Origin: Palsa-892 sp963751615
GTDB taxonomy: Bacteria; Pseudomonadota; Alphaproteobacteria; Rhizobiales; Xanthobacteraceae
Direction of reading: 5' to 3'
Length of the DNA stretch: 64,000 bases
Assembly: GCA_963751615.1 (NCBI GenBank)
Contig: CAVVVG010000001.1
Coordinates: 1-64,000, forward strand
Shown: positions 9,432 to 17,504 of the stretch, in pieces
Layout: every line of letters starts with the position of its first letter
Position numbering within the stretch: position 1 is the stretch's first letter
The notes under the pieces: model-generated
Told to the model about the DNA's origin: nothing
Database searches by the model: none
Seen by the model: only the letters and a program-made list of their open reading frames with translations
Translations under genes and position numbers: made by a program

Positions 9432-10140
9432 CGCGCTTTCGCTCAACAATGTTGATGCGCATTATGGCGACAGTCATATTCTGCAGAAAGTTTCGTTCGA
9501 TCTGAAAGAGGGTCGACTGCTGGGGTTATTGGGCCGCAACGGTGCGGGTAAGACGACTTGCATGAACGTTACTGTTGGCCTCTTGCCGGCACGCCATGGT
9601 GACATAGCCATCTTTGGTCAATCAATTCTTCGCATGCCCCCTGAGTATGTAGCGGCCCTCGGTGTTGCCTTGGTCCCACAAGGTCGTCGCATCTTCAGAA
9701 GCCTGACCGTCCAGGAAAACCTGGCTGTAGCCGAGCGAAAACAAGGAAAAGTAAAAAAGGCGACATGGACATTTGATACGATTTTCGGAATGTTTCCGCG
9801 CTTACGCGAGCGCAAAACTCAACTTGCAGCACTTCTTTCCGGCGGCGAACAACAGATGCTCGCGATCGGTCGCGCGTTGATGAACAACCCTCGCTTGTTA
9901 CTTATGGACGAGCCGTCCGAAGGTCTGGCGCCGCAAATCGTCGCAGAAGTGATGAAGACAATTCGTAAGCTCAAAGAAGGCGGCCTTTCGATCGTGCTCG
10001 TGGAACAAAGTCCAAAGCTTGTCTTTGATCTTGCTGACGATATTGTCGTCTTGAACAGTGGCCGCGTTGCAATAGCTGCGACCGCCGCCGAACTGCGGCC
10101 GAGGGCAGCCGACTTGCAGCAACATCTCGGCGTGTTCTAG
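9421..10140 (+). CDS. LivF-type ABC transporter ATP-binding protein
   Basis: Walker A GRNGAGKTTCMN, Q-loop VPQGRRIFRSLTVQENL (the LivF form of this segment), signature LSGGEQQMLAIGRALM, Walker B LLLMDEPSEGLAP and switch His replaced by Gln in VLVEQSPKLV, as is usual for LivF. I place the start at TTG 9421, eleven bases inside the end of livG and preceded by GGGAGG, because the protein then begins directly with ATSALSLNNVDAHYG, where family members start. An upstream ATG at 9388 would add an unrelated 11-residue extension. Confidence 0.9.
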   Translation: MATSALSLNNVDAHYGDSHILQKVSFDLKEGRLLGLLGRNGAGKTTCMNVTVGLLPARHGDIAIFGQSILRMPPEYVAALGVALVPQGRRIFRSLTVQENLAVAERKQGKVKKATWTFDTIFGMFPRLRERKTQLAALLSGGEQQMLAIGRALMNNPRLLLMDEPSEGLAPQIVAEVMKTIRKLKEGGLSIVLVEQSPKLVFDLADDIVVLNSGRVAIAATAAELRPRAADLQQHLGVF

Positions 10141-10170
10141 TTCAATTTTAACCCATCACGAGGACCGGAA

Positions 10171-11238
10171 ATGGCGAATGTCTGGAATCAATACGGTCCC
10201 ACTGCGGCTCGCGAACATAAGAAGCCAGGGCGCAGCGTTCGCCCGAGCAGCGTCACAATTGATATCCATTCCCACGTTGCCGTACCGGCCGCGGCCGCTT
10301 TTGTGCAACCCCATCTTGATTTATCGACGATTCCTCTCGCTCACTTTACAACGCAAGACACGAAGCAACTCAATCAACAGCAAGAAGCCGATCGGCGTGT
10401 ACGCATGACCCAATATGACGATCGGTTAGGCGATCTCGACGCTATGGGCATCGATATGCAGCTCGTGATGCCGCCACCGCCACAGTGTTACACGACCGTG
10501 CCCGTCGAGATTGCGATTAAAGCGGCGCAGATTGTGAATGACGGAATCGCCGAATATATCGCAAAAAAACCTGATCGCTTTGTCGCGCTTGGCACAGTGC
10601 CGATGCAAGATGGCGTTGCGGCGGCAGCCGAACTGGAACGCGCCATGCGCAAGTTGCACTTCAAGGGCGTACAGATCCTAACCAACGTCGCAGGGAAGGA
10701 AATTTCCGATCCTGCCTATGCGTCGTTCTGGGCAAAGGCAGAAGAGCTCGGTGCGCTTGTCCTCATTCACCCGAATGGCTTCACCGAGGGTACGCGTCTT
10801 ACGCGATATTACTTTAACAATGTCATTGGCAATCCATTTGAGACGACGCTTGCGCTTCACTATTTAATTTTCGACGGCGTCTTGGAACGTCATCCCAATC
10901 TTAAGATTCTGGCGGTTCATGGCGGCGGTTACCTGGCAGCCTATTCAGGGCGCATCGATCATGCCTGGGGCGCTCGCTCCGATGCACGTGCGAACCTCCC
11001 CAAGCCGCCCACGTCGTATCTAAAAAAAATCTATTTCGATACCGTGGTATTTACGCCGCATCAGCTTGAGGCATTGATTCGTGTATTTGGTTCCGATCAG
11101 ATCTTAATGGGAACCGACTACCCCTTTGACATGGGTGAATATGATCCGATTGGTCATCTTGCCTCGGTGGAAACGCTCGAGGCGAAGACGATTGCGGACA
11201 TTGCCGGAAACAACGCTCGCAGACTTCTTGGTCTCTGA
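10171..11238 (+). CDS. ACMSD-type amidohydrolase / decarboxylase
   Basis: 355 residues of the amidohydrolase-2 family. Metal ligands are visible: HSH at residues 33-35, ALVLIHPNG near residue 200, LAVHGGGYLAAYSGRIDHAW near 250 and the catalytic Asp in LMGTDYPFDM near 315. Relatives remove CO2 from aminocarboxymuconate semialdehyde, resorcylate or similar ring acids, or hydrolyse lactones. Start ATG 10171 has GAGGACC upstream, 30 bases after livF, so it is probably co-transcribed with the transporter. I infer that the imported compound, or a product of it, is this enzyme's substrate. Confidence 0.88.
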   Translation: MANVWNQYGPTAAREHKKPGRSVRPSSVTIDIHSHVAVPAAAAFVQPHLDLSTIPLAHFTTQDTKQLNQQQEADRRVRMTQYDDRLGDLDAMGIDMQLVMPPPPQCYTTVPVEIAIKAAQIVNDGIAEYIAKKPDRFVALGTVPMQDGVAAAAELERAMRKLHFKGVQILTNVAGKEISDPAYASFWAKAEELGALVLIHPNGFTEGTRLTRYYFNNVIGNPFETTLALHYLIFDGVLERHPNLKILAVHGGGYLAAYSGRIDHAWGARSDARANLPKPPTSYLKKIYFDTVVFTPHQLEALIRVFGSDQILMGTDYPFDMGEYDPIGHLASVETLEAKTIADIAGNNARRLLGL

Positions 11239-11359
11239 GGCGATCACCCAATTTCAAATGTCCACATACGCGCGGCAATCTTTCCTGTCTCGTCAGACCC
11301 ACTTCTCCGCTCAAAATGCGCGCAGACATACTTCTGTTGTTTGTAGAAAGTTTTGACCC

Positions 11360-11713
11360 ATGATCCAACGTTTGCTGCGGATTGCATCCTGGGCGGCCGT
11401 CGTTCTGATCGCCGTGCTGTCGCTGCTACCCGGAGAATTACGACCCCACACGATGGCGAGTGGTCACATTGAGCACTTTGTGGCTTACTTTATTACCGCA
11501 TCGGCGCTCGCACTTAGCTATCGTGGATGGTCGACGGCAATTTTGATCGCTTTTCTCCTAAGCGCCTATGGGGGTGCGCTTGAGATTTTGCAACTATGGG
11601 TTCCCGGGCGAATTTCTCAGCTTTCGGACTTTCTTGTCAGCGCAAATGGAGCATGGGCGGGCTCCATGTTGGTGGCGATCTTGCTGCCATTTTTCCACCC
11701 ACAAAAAACCTAG
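11360..11713 (+). CDS. VanZ-like membrane protein
   Basis: 117 residues with four predicted membrane helices. SLLPGELRPHTMASGHIEHF and the second half GALEILQLWVPGRISQLSDF plus SANGAWAGSML match the VanZ-like pattern (S-x-x-P at the start, HxxxF in helix 2, ExxQ...R...DxxxNxxG). The founding VanZ affects teicoplanin resistance; the biochemical role of relatives is unknown. Stand-alone gene between the catabolic block and a PilZ gene. Confidence 0.75.
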   Translation: MIQRLLRIASWAAVVLIAVLSLLPGELRPHTMASGHIEHFVAYFITASALALSYRGWSTAILIAFLLSAYGGALEILQLWVPGRISQLSDFLVSANGAWAGSMLVAILLPFFHPQKT

Positions 11714-11914
11714 GGCCAAGGGTCAAAACAGGCGAAACCAATTTCCGCAATGATTTCAGTCGCTGCGCGATTCTGTAGTCACAAGATTAAGCATATCCAA
11801 CTCGATACCCGCAAGAATAGGGCTGACGAAAGGGCGGACTTTCGGTGATTACTTTAAGCAAATATGAAATTTCTGGTTCCTAGAATTCAGCTCAAATAAG
11901 CAGAGAAAAACGCC

Positions 11915-12199
11915 ATGGAAAATCTTCGGCGAATTCAGCGGACCTATGTTTCTAGGCCCGCGAAAATCATGGCGATTGGTTCGACGGAGATGGTCGATTG
12001 CATGGTGCGCGACCTGACTGATTTGGGCGCCGGCCTCCAAATTAGCGATTCCGATGACATTCCCGATCGATTTGAGCTTGTCTTCGATTCCGCCCGTTTC
12101 CGCAGAATGTGCGAAGTGCGATGGCGTGGGCCCGACCGCATGGGTGTCGCTTTTGTGCGCCCTGTTGACCACGGCCGCGAGCTTGCCTACGCCAGTTGA
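11915..12199 (+). CDS. Single-domain PilZ protein (putative c-di-GMP receptor)
   Basis: 94 residues. The RRIQRTYVSRPAKI start holds the RxxxR-like arginines and VRDLTDLGAGLQI the [D/N]xSxxG-type element, here with Thr in place of Ser. VRWRGPDRMGVAF is the typical last strand. The domain fills the whole protein, as in many alphaproteobacterial stand-alone PilZ proteins. Such proteins can bind cyclic di-GMP and control motility or EPS. It lies about 3 kb from an EPS locus, so a role in EPS control is possible but not shown by the sequence. Confidence 0.75.
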   Translation: MENLRRIQRTYVSRPAKIMAIGSTEMVDCMVRDLTDLGAGLQISDSDDIPDRFELVFDSARFRRMCEVRWRGPDRMGVAFVRPVDHGRELAYAS

Positions 12200-12370
12200 A
12201 ATTTCGCGTGCGTAAAATGATGCTCACTCGATTTGACGTGCGTACGTAGCCAGCGAAAAACGCGCATGGTTTTGTTGAAAGAATCGGTCCCAACGCGACC
12301 AATTCTTAATCGTCCCTTAATCATAGTCGCGGGTTGTTTTTGACGATGTCTTACGCTGCCTGAAATTGGT

Positions 12371-12386
12371 GTGTCTTTTAAGACAC
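12371..12386. promoter_or_regulatory. Palindrome upstream of the porin gene
   Basis: GTGTCTTTTAAGACAC is a two-fold symmetric site: seven bases each side of a TT centre. It lies 93 bases ahead of the porin ATG in a 279-base gene-free stretch. Its size and position fit an operator or a small hairpin in the leader. No poly-T follows, so it is not a terminator. Confidence 0.4.
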
Positions 12387-12478
12387 GCCGCCACGGATTT
12401 CAGCCGTTGGCATCGAACTATTAATCCCTCGACGCGTAGTGAAGACAGCTAATGCCAAGTTTTAGGGGAGCGACAACG

Positions 12479-13213
12479 ATGAAAAAGTTTCTTTTGGCAA
12501 GCGCGGCGAGCGTACTGCTCAGCACTGCTGCTTTTGCGGCTGATCTACCGACCCGGATGCCGGCACCCGTCTACAAGACACCGTTCATCCCGCAGTACTT
12601 TAGTTGGACCGGCTGCTATATTGGTGCAAACGTTGGTGGTGCTTGGGCGCGGGGCGAGCTGAGTGATGCCGCCACCGGTGCAGTCTTATCGAATCCAAAC
12701 GGCAGTGGTTGGGCTGGTGGCGGACAATTTGGCTGCGATTACCAGTACAACAATGTGGTTTTTGGAATCGAAACAATGTGGGATTGGAGCGACGCGAAAG
12801 GAACGCGCTCAGATGCTTTTAACGCTGGTTTTAGTGACACCGCCAAACTTCGCGGTTTTGGAACACTAACCGGCCGAATCGGTTACGCCGTCGATCACTC
12901 GTTACTGTATGTGAAGGCTGGCGGCGCTTGGGCGGACGCAAGCCGGCAAATCACTGGGCCTGGAGTTAGCGAAACCCAGTCGGGTAATGGCAGTGGCTGG
13001 GTTGTGGGCGGCGGTTGGGAATATGCCTTCGCGCCGAATTGGTCGACGAAGATCGAATACGATTACATGGGCTTTGGCAGTCGCAACGCCGCATATAGCG
13101 TTGTCACACCCCCAGTTGTGCACGTGTCGGGGCAATCCGTACAAACCGTGCTTGTTGGTCTGAACTATCGTTTCGGCGATTGGGGCAAAGGTCCGGTCTA
13201 CGCCCGCTACTAA
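12479..13213 (+). CDS. Omp31/opacity-type outer-membrane beta-barrel protein
   Basis: Starts MKKFLLASAASVLLSTAAFA, a Sec signal peptide cut before ADLPTRMPAP. Then comes FSWTGCYIGANVGGAWARGE, the hallmark first strand of rhizobial Omp25/Omp31-like porins, repeated glycine-rich amphipathic strands, and a C-terminal strand VQTVLVGLNYRFG. At 244 residues it is normal for an eight-stranded barrel. The start at 12479 follows AGGGGAG by a few bases; an upstream in-frame ATG at 12452 lacks this site. Followed by a strong terminator, so it is a single-gene unit. The AADLPxR signature is one of the better taxonomic pointers to Hyphomicrobiales. Confidence 0.92.
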   Translation: MKKFLLASAASVLLSTAAFAADLPTRMPAPVYKTPFIPQYFSWTGCYIGANVGGAWARGELSDAATGAVLSNPNGSGWAGGGQFGCDYQYNNVVFGIETMWDWSDAKGTRSDAFNAGFSDTAKLRGFGTLTGRIGYAVDHSLLYVKAGGAWADASRQITGPGVSETQSGNGSGWVVGGGWEYAFAPNWSTKIEYDYMGFGSRNAAYSVVTPPVVHVSGQSVQTVLVGLNYRFGDWGKGPVYARY

Positions 13214-13243
13214 ATCTTCCGTTTTCAAGAAATCCAATGATGA

Positions 13244-13274
13244 AACCTGGCGCCATTCGGCGCCAGGTTTTTTT
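13244..13274 (+). terminator. Rho-independent terminator after the porin gene
   Basis: Perfect 11-base stem AACCTGGCGCC / GGCGCCAGGTT with a four-base ATTC loop, running into a T tract. Thirty bases after the porin stop codon. Confidence 0.92.
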
Positions 13275-13340
13275 ATGATGGATTCGTACGCCCGTCCTAT
13301 TTTTTTGCGTTCGACATTTTGCCAAGGCGTTGCCATAAGA

Positions 13341-14171
13341 ATGGCTATGGGCATTGCGCCACTCGATATCTATACCGTACGGGCCTTCAATACCGCCATT
13401 GCGGCGGAAAATAAAATTCACGATGATACGGTCGCGCGCCAGTTCGGCTTTGGCGGTGGACTCGTTCCTGGCGTCGAAGTGTACGCTTATATGATGCATC
13501 AAGCGGTCGAACGGTTTGGCCGTCCTTGGCTCGAATACGGTTCGGCCGAATGCCGATTGGTGCGACCGGTCTATGACGGCCAGACCGTGCAAATAAGCGC
13601 CATTGAGCGCAACGACGCCACGCTTGAGATTAGTGTCGGCAGCAAGGAAGGCGTGTGTGCGAGCGGTACTGCATCACTTCCGACTAGGCCAATTCAGGCG
13701 CCCCCAATCCAATTGATCAAACAAACTCCGCCCGCAAATGAGCAGCGACCGCCGGCAGATGAATTGTCACTTGCCAAAGGAACTCGGCTCACGATTACGC
13801 CTTTTCGGCTGACGCCGGATTATGCTGACAAATATTTGGGCGATGTGCGCGAGACCGAACCACTCTACAAACGGGAGAACTTGTGTCATCCTGGAATTAT
13901 CTTGCGGCTGGGCAATTGGGTCCTGGTCCAAAACGTTGTGTTAGGTCCTTGGATCCACACGGGCAGCAAGGTGCAAAATTTTTCTGCCGCCCATGTCGGG
14001 GATGAACTGTCTGCACAGGCGATCATCACGCAAAATTATGAGCGTAAGGGTCACCGTTTGGTCGATCTCGACGTCATTGCCGTTCGCAACGGGAATGAGG
14101 CAATGGCCCGCATTCTGCATACGGCAATCTATCGACCGAGGCAGCCTGCCGAATCATCGTCGAGGCGATGA
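13341..14171 (+). CDS. MaoC-like hot-dog fold protein
   Basis: About 276 residues from ATG 13341 (an in-frame ATG lies six bases later and another far upstream, inside the terminator). FNTAIAAENKIHDDTVARQF and FGGGLVPGVEVYAYMMHQAV match the MaoC/enoyl-CoA hydratase-2 hot-dog pattern with the IHDD catalytic His and Asp. A second half (ETEPLYKRENLCHPGIILRL, VQNFSAAHVGDELSAQA) looks like another hot-dog domain, as in fused MaoC proteins. It would hydrate or dehydrate an acyl-CoA; the substrate is unknown. No operon partner. Confidence 0.75.
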   Translation: MAMGIAPLDIYTVRAFNTAIAAENKIHDDTVARQFGFGGGLVPGVEVYAYMMHQAVERFGRPWLEYGSAECRLVRPVYDGQTVQISAIERNDATLEISVGSKEGVCASGTASLPTRPIQAPPIQLIKQTPPANEQRPPADELSLAKGTRLTITPFRLTPDYADKYLGDVRETEPLYKRENLCHPGIILRLGNWVLVQNVVLGPWIHTGSKVQNFSAAHVGDELSAQAIITQNYERKGHRLVDLDVIAVRNGNEAMARILHTAIYRPRQPAESSSRR

Positions 14172-14239
14172 AGCATTAGCTACCGCCGACGTTCCAGGAC
14201 GAGGGCTGATCGCCTGATTCGGTTTTGGTAAGTGCGGGA

Positions 14240-14269
14240 TTGATCGTGCGTATGCGCTTTGATCGTGCG
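14240..14269 (+). repeat. Direct repeat TTGATCGTGCG x2
   Basis: TTGATCGTGCG occurs at 14240-14250 and again at 14259-14269, 19 bases apart, about 100 bases before the small exported protein at 14368. Spacing close to two helical turns suggests a possible tandem binding site. Confidence 0.4.
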
Positions 14270-14367
14270 CTATAGGTAAAATTGACACTCAGTGGCCCTA
14301 ATAAGTCCACTTGGAACATGCTATATATAACAATCGAAGTGAAATAGAGGTATTGAGAAAGCTCGCA

Positions 14368-14676
14368 ATGAAGCAACATTTACTCGTAATCGCCAGCGTT
14401 ACGTTTTTAACAGCCAGCGCGGCCTCTGCCTTTGGCTTGACGGAAGCTGACTATAATTATTTGGAGACCCAAAAAATCGAAAAAGGCAGCACTCTAATCA
14501 GGGATCTAAGTCCTAGAGAACAAGCCCGATTACATGCATTGATCAATGATGGGCGAACCCAGGACAACCCAATTGCCCAAGCCGAAAACGTCAAAGAAGC
14601 GTTGAGGGGCTTTTCCCAAAACCAACTTTGGGAACAACAAAACCCAGGCCAACTTTGGGATACACCGCGCCGATAG
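14368..14676 (+). CDS. Small exported hypothetical protein
   Basis: 102 residues starting MKQHLLVIASVTFLTASAAS with cleavage after SAASA, then FGLTEADYNYLETQKIEKGS. The mature part is polar and Gln/Asn-rich (FSQNQLWEQQNPGQLWDTPR, with QLW twice). I recognise no domain. The start at 14368 is chosen because it begins the signal peptide; an upstream in-frame ATG adds an unrelated 19 residues. Codon use and frame look genuine. Function unknown, probably periplasmic or cell-surface. Confidence 0.6.
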   Translation: MKQHLLVIASVTFLTASAASAFGLTEADYNYLETQKIEKGSTLIRDLSPREQARLHALINDGRTQDNPIAQAENVKEALRGFSQNQLWEQQNPGQLWDTPRR

Positions 14677-14738
14677 CTTGAGATCACCTTGAATTTCAAA
14701 TCGATGGTTATTGTCATCTTCGCTAAAGAGATGAACTG

Positions 14739-15329
14739 ATGGCCGTAAAGGGTCGCAGATGCGCGGCAGGGGCCGTACTCAAGATGATCTCTGCTCTCTT
14801 TTTTTTGCTGCCAATGCAGATTTCGAAACCTGAAGCGCAGGAACAAAAGGTGCCCGCTGTTCGGGATGTAACTCCCCCGGGAATAAATCGCGTATATCGA
14901 TCAATCGATACTTCGGTGATTGCTGAATCCAATCTCCCGAAATTTTCCGAGATCCAAGTACTTCCGAATGGATCTTTACGGTCAGGTACCAAAACTATCG
15001 AATTATATGGGATGAAATTGCCGGACCGGAAAAAGCTTTGCACTTCCTCATTAGGAGTCCGATGGACTTGCGGGGTCGCGGCCTACGTCGCCCTACGCAA
15101 CCTAGTCCAATCTCAGTCGATCGCATGCAACATCATGACTGAGAGCGAACAAAATATATTGGCGCGGTGTAGCGTTGAACAAACCGATGTCGCTGCGTGG
15201 ATGCTACAAAAAGGTTGGGCGGAGCTAGCCGCGGGTGTTGACGTCAAGACTTACACGGATGCAGCCGCTCAAGCGAAGGCTTCAGCAATCGGTCTCTGGG
15301 GCAATGGCCCTCCGCCGGCTCGTTTTTGA
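14739..15329 (+). CDS. Exported SNase-fold protein lacking obvious catalytic residues
   Basis: 196 residues with an N-terminal hydrophobic stretch (MISALFFLLPM). IELYGMKLPDRKKLC aligns with the VRLxGIDAPE strand of staphylococcal-nuclease-like domains; WTCGVAAYVALRNLV, ILARCSVEQTDVAAWMLQKG and a GLWG end follow in the right order. The nuclease catalytic residues are not in place: the Glu of APE is Asp (LPD), and the Arg of the YGR segment is missing (EQNILARC). So I call the fold, not the enzyme. AAAGAG lies 10 bases before the ATG. Possibly a structural or binding periplasmic protein. Confidence 0.6.
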   Translation: MAVKGRRCAAGAVLKMISALFFLLPMQISKPEAQEQKVPAVRDVTPPGINRVYRSIDTSVIAESNLPKFSEIQVLPNGSLRSGTKTIELYGMKLPDRKKLCTSSLGVRWTCGVAAYVALRNLVQSQSIACNIMTESEQNILARCSVEQTDVAAWMLQKGWAELAAGVDVKTYTDAAAQAKASAIGLWGNGPPPARF

Positions 15330-15398
15330 TAGACTTAAAAAGCAACATTGATAGGCTTGTTGTTCTATATGGGAAGAGCAGCTAGTCTTTAGATAAAG

Positions 15399-16696
15399 TT
15401 GATATTTTGGAGCTTTACAACATTGGCCGAGACCTCACGAGACGATCAGCATTCCCGGCGTGTACTGATCATCGTGGAGAATGTTTCAGCTCCCGCCGAC
15501 CAACGGCTGTGGTCCGAAGCAACAGCCTTGCAGCGTGCCCACTACGATGTGTCGGTAATCTGTCCAAAGCGGCGAAGTAATGAGATTCCCGAGGAAACAA
15601 TCGATGGAATTAAAGTTTTTCGTCATCCCTTACCGTTTCGGACTCCCGTATTTCTCGCCAAGCTAATTGAATATCCGATCGCATTATTCTGGGAGTTTGT
15701 ACTCTCGATCAAAATTGCTCGTCGATATGGATTTGACGTAATTCATATTTGTAACCCGCCCAATATGATCTTCCTGATTGCCGTGATCTATAAGATTTTT
15801 GGCAGAAAAAACATTGTCTTTGATTATCGCGACGCTACTGCAGGGCGGCATGAAGAAAGGCTAGCCGCACGCGGCTCCTTTATCGAGCGCATCGCTTTGA
15901 AGCGAGCCGACATAATTCTCGCAATCAATGGATCCCATCGTGAAATCGCGATTAGTCGTGGCGGCATGCCCGCCGAAAGAGTGGTTGTCGTACGGCCGTG
16001 CCCCGATCTCGAGCGCGTCAAACGAAAGCACGCCAGATCCTCTGTGGCGCAATGGGCGTACCTATATGGTCAGTTATGCTGGTCAGATCAATGTGACTGA
16101 AGGGGTCGACCTTTTCATTAGCGCAATCGAACATATTGTTCATGGCCAGCGAGCGCGCTGACATTCAATTTGTCATTGCGGGCGGCGGCCCTGACTGGCA
16201 CGAAATTGCTAGCCTGTGTGGCAAAATGGATCTGAGTGACTATGTGACTTTCGCAGGCTTGGTCGATGATGAGACTTTATTCAGTATTCTGTCGACGGCC
16301 GATGTTTGCGTTGATCCGCGGCGTGTGACTGTGGAGAATTCCATCTCTATTAGCCAAAAACTCATGGAATATATGGCGATTGGAAAACCGATCGTTCAAT
16401 TTGATATGGCTGAGGGACGCCTATTGGCACAGGAGGCTTCACGTTACGCGCGGGAAAATGATCCAGTCGATTTTGGTAATCAAATTCTCGAACTGCTCGA
16501 TAGTGCTGAGATACGCAACATAATGAGCGATTTCGGACAACAGAGGATTCGAAAAGAGCTATCTTGGCACCGCGAGCAGCGGAAGTTACTTTCTGCCTAT
16601 GATGCAATATTCGTTTCACGTGAACAGCGTTTAGAACGATCGCAACAAAAGAAAAAACGAAAGATCGAAAAGCGGTCTCCATCGAAAAAAAAATAG
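15399..16696 (+). pseudogene. Family-4 glycosyltransferase, frameshifted copy of the one at 31002
   Basis: RRVLIIVENVSAPADQRLWS, YGFDVIHICNPPNMIFLIAV and the C-terminal nucleotide-sugar site MEYMAIGKPIVQFDMAEGR mark a GT4 enzyme of the WcaL/colanic-acid type. It is a close relative of the intact protein at 31002-32291 (same blocks, same order, same length). Two frame changes, about 16030 and 16145, split it; the join reads TYMVSYAGQINVTEGVDLFI then ADIQFVIAGGGPDWHEIASL. The EX7E-like acceptor region is conserved. The C-terminus is an unusual Lys/Arg-rich tail (QQKKKRKIEK). Start unclear: TTG 15399 or TTG 15423. If the indels are real, this copy is dead and the 31002 copy supplies the activity. 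Confidence 0.8.
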
Positions 16697-16721
16697 TCCG
16701 CTAAAGCACCACTTATTCGAC

Positions 16722-17504
16722 TTAACGCCAAGGGCGAGCCTCAGGCTTTTCGATGCCCGGCACTTCAACGTCATAACCTAATCGATGCATTTCATTTGCG
16801 AACGCGGCGCGATGACGTTCCGAAATTTTCTTGAGACGCGGCAGAATTTTGTCCCGTAGACGCCATCCAGGTCCAGCAAGTATTTCGGCTGCCTCCTGGT
16901 AAAAATATGAATTTACAAGCCCAACAAATTCATCAAGCGATTTTTCTGCAACATCTGACGGTAGCTGCTCAAACAGCGAGAGCGCAAAATAGCTTCGCTT
17001 CAATCCCACCCATCCTTCGTTGGGTCCAAACTTATAGGATAGACGCAGATAATGGAGAGAACGGGCACTGTAGCCATTTCGTGTCGTTTCAGCCCAAAAG
17101 AGAACAAGCCAAAGAAATGGATCTGCGGGTGCACATTTCAATGAATTGCGAATACTCGGAATGAGCTCATTGATAGTTTGGTCAATATTAGATTGATCTT
17201 CTGTCTTGATTGCTTCTTCAGCCAACCTTAGGCGGATCGCTGCGGCACTCCGCACTGAAACTGGGCGACAAACGGTGCTCTGCTCAACATCGTTGATTAG
17301 GGGCATGAAATCGAGCAAATCATTGATCTTATATGGGTCACCCTCAATAATTTTGCTCGCAATTCGTTCCAGTGGCGGATCACTCCATACGGTTGGGAAA
17401 ATTTTGACGGCCCATAGTAACGCGAATGCCCCGAGGCCAAGCAAATAAAGACGTAGAAAAATTAAGACAGCAGGCAGACCGCGAGCGAGATACGCCCCAT
17501 TCAT
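16722..17504 (-). CDS. EPS-locus membrane-anchored hypothetical protein (first of two related copies)
   Basis: 260 residues. One N-terminal helix (LIFLRLYLLGLGAFALLWAV) anchors a mainly helical domain outside the cytoplasm. Central PADPFLWLVLFWAETTRNGY and LRLSYKFGPNEGWVGLKRSY look like tetratricopeptide-type helices. The second half matches, block for block, the protein at 28424-29140 (IWLVLATI, MKMSYYTGPNDKAVIDRRLR), so the locus has two paralogues. Its ATG overlaps the Wzc-type gene stop by four bases, so the two are translationally coupled; a role alongside the kinase/co-polymerase is likely. No named family recognised. Confidence 0.7.
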   Translation of the reverse strand: MNGAYLARGLPAVLIFLRLYLLGLGAFALLWAVKIFPTVWSDPPLERIASKIIEGDPYKINDLLDFMPLINDVEQSTVCRPVSVRSAAAIRLRLAEEAIKTEDQSNIDQTINELIPSIRNSLKCAPADPFLWLVLFWAETTRNGYSARSLHYLRLSYKFGPNEGWVGLKRSYFALSLFEQLPSDVAEKSLDEFVGLVNSYFYQEAAEILAGPGWRLRDKILPRLKKISERHRAAFANEMHRLGYDVEVPGIEKPEARPWR

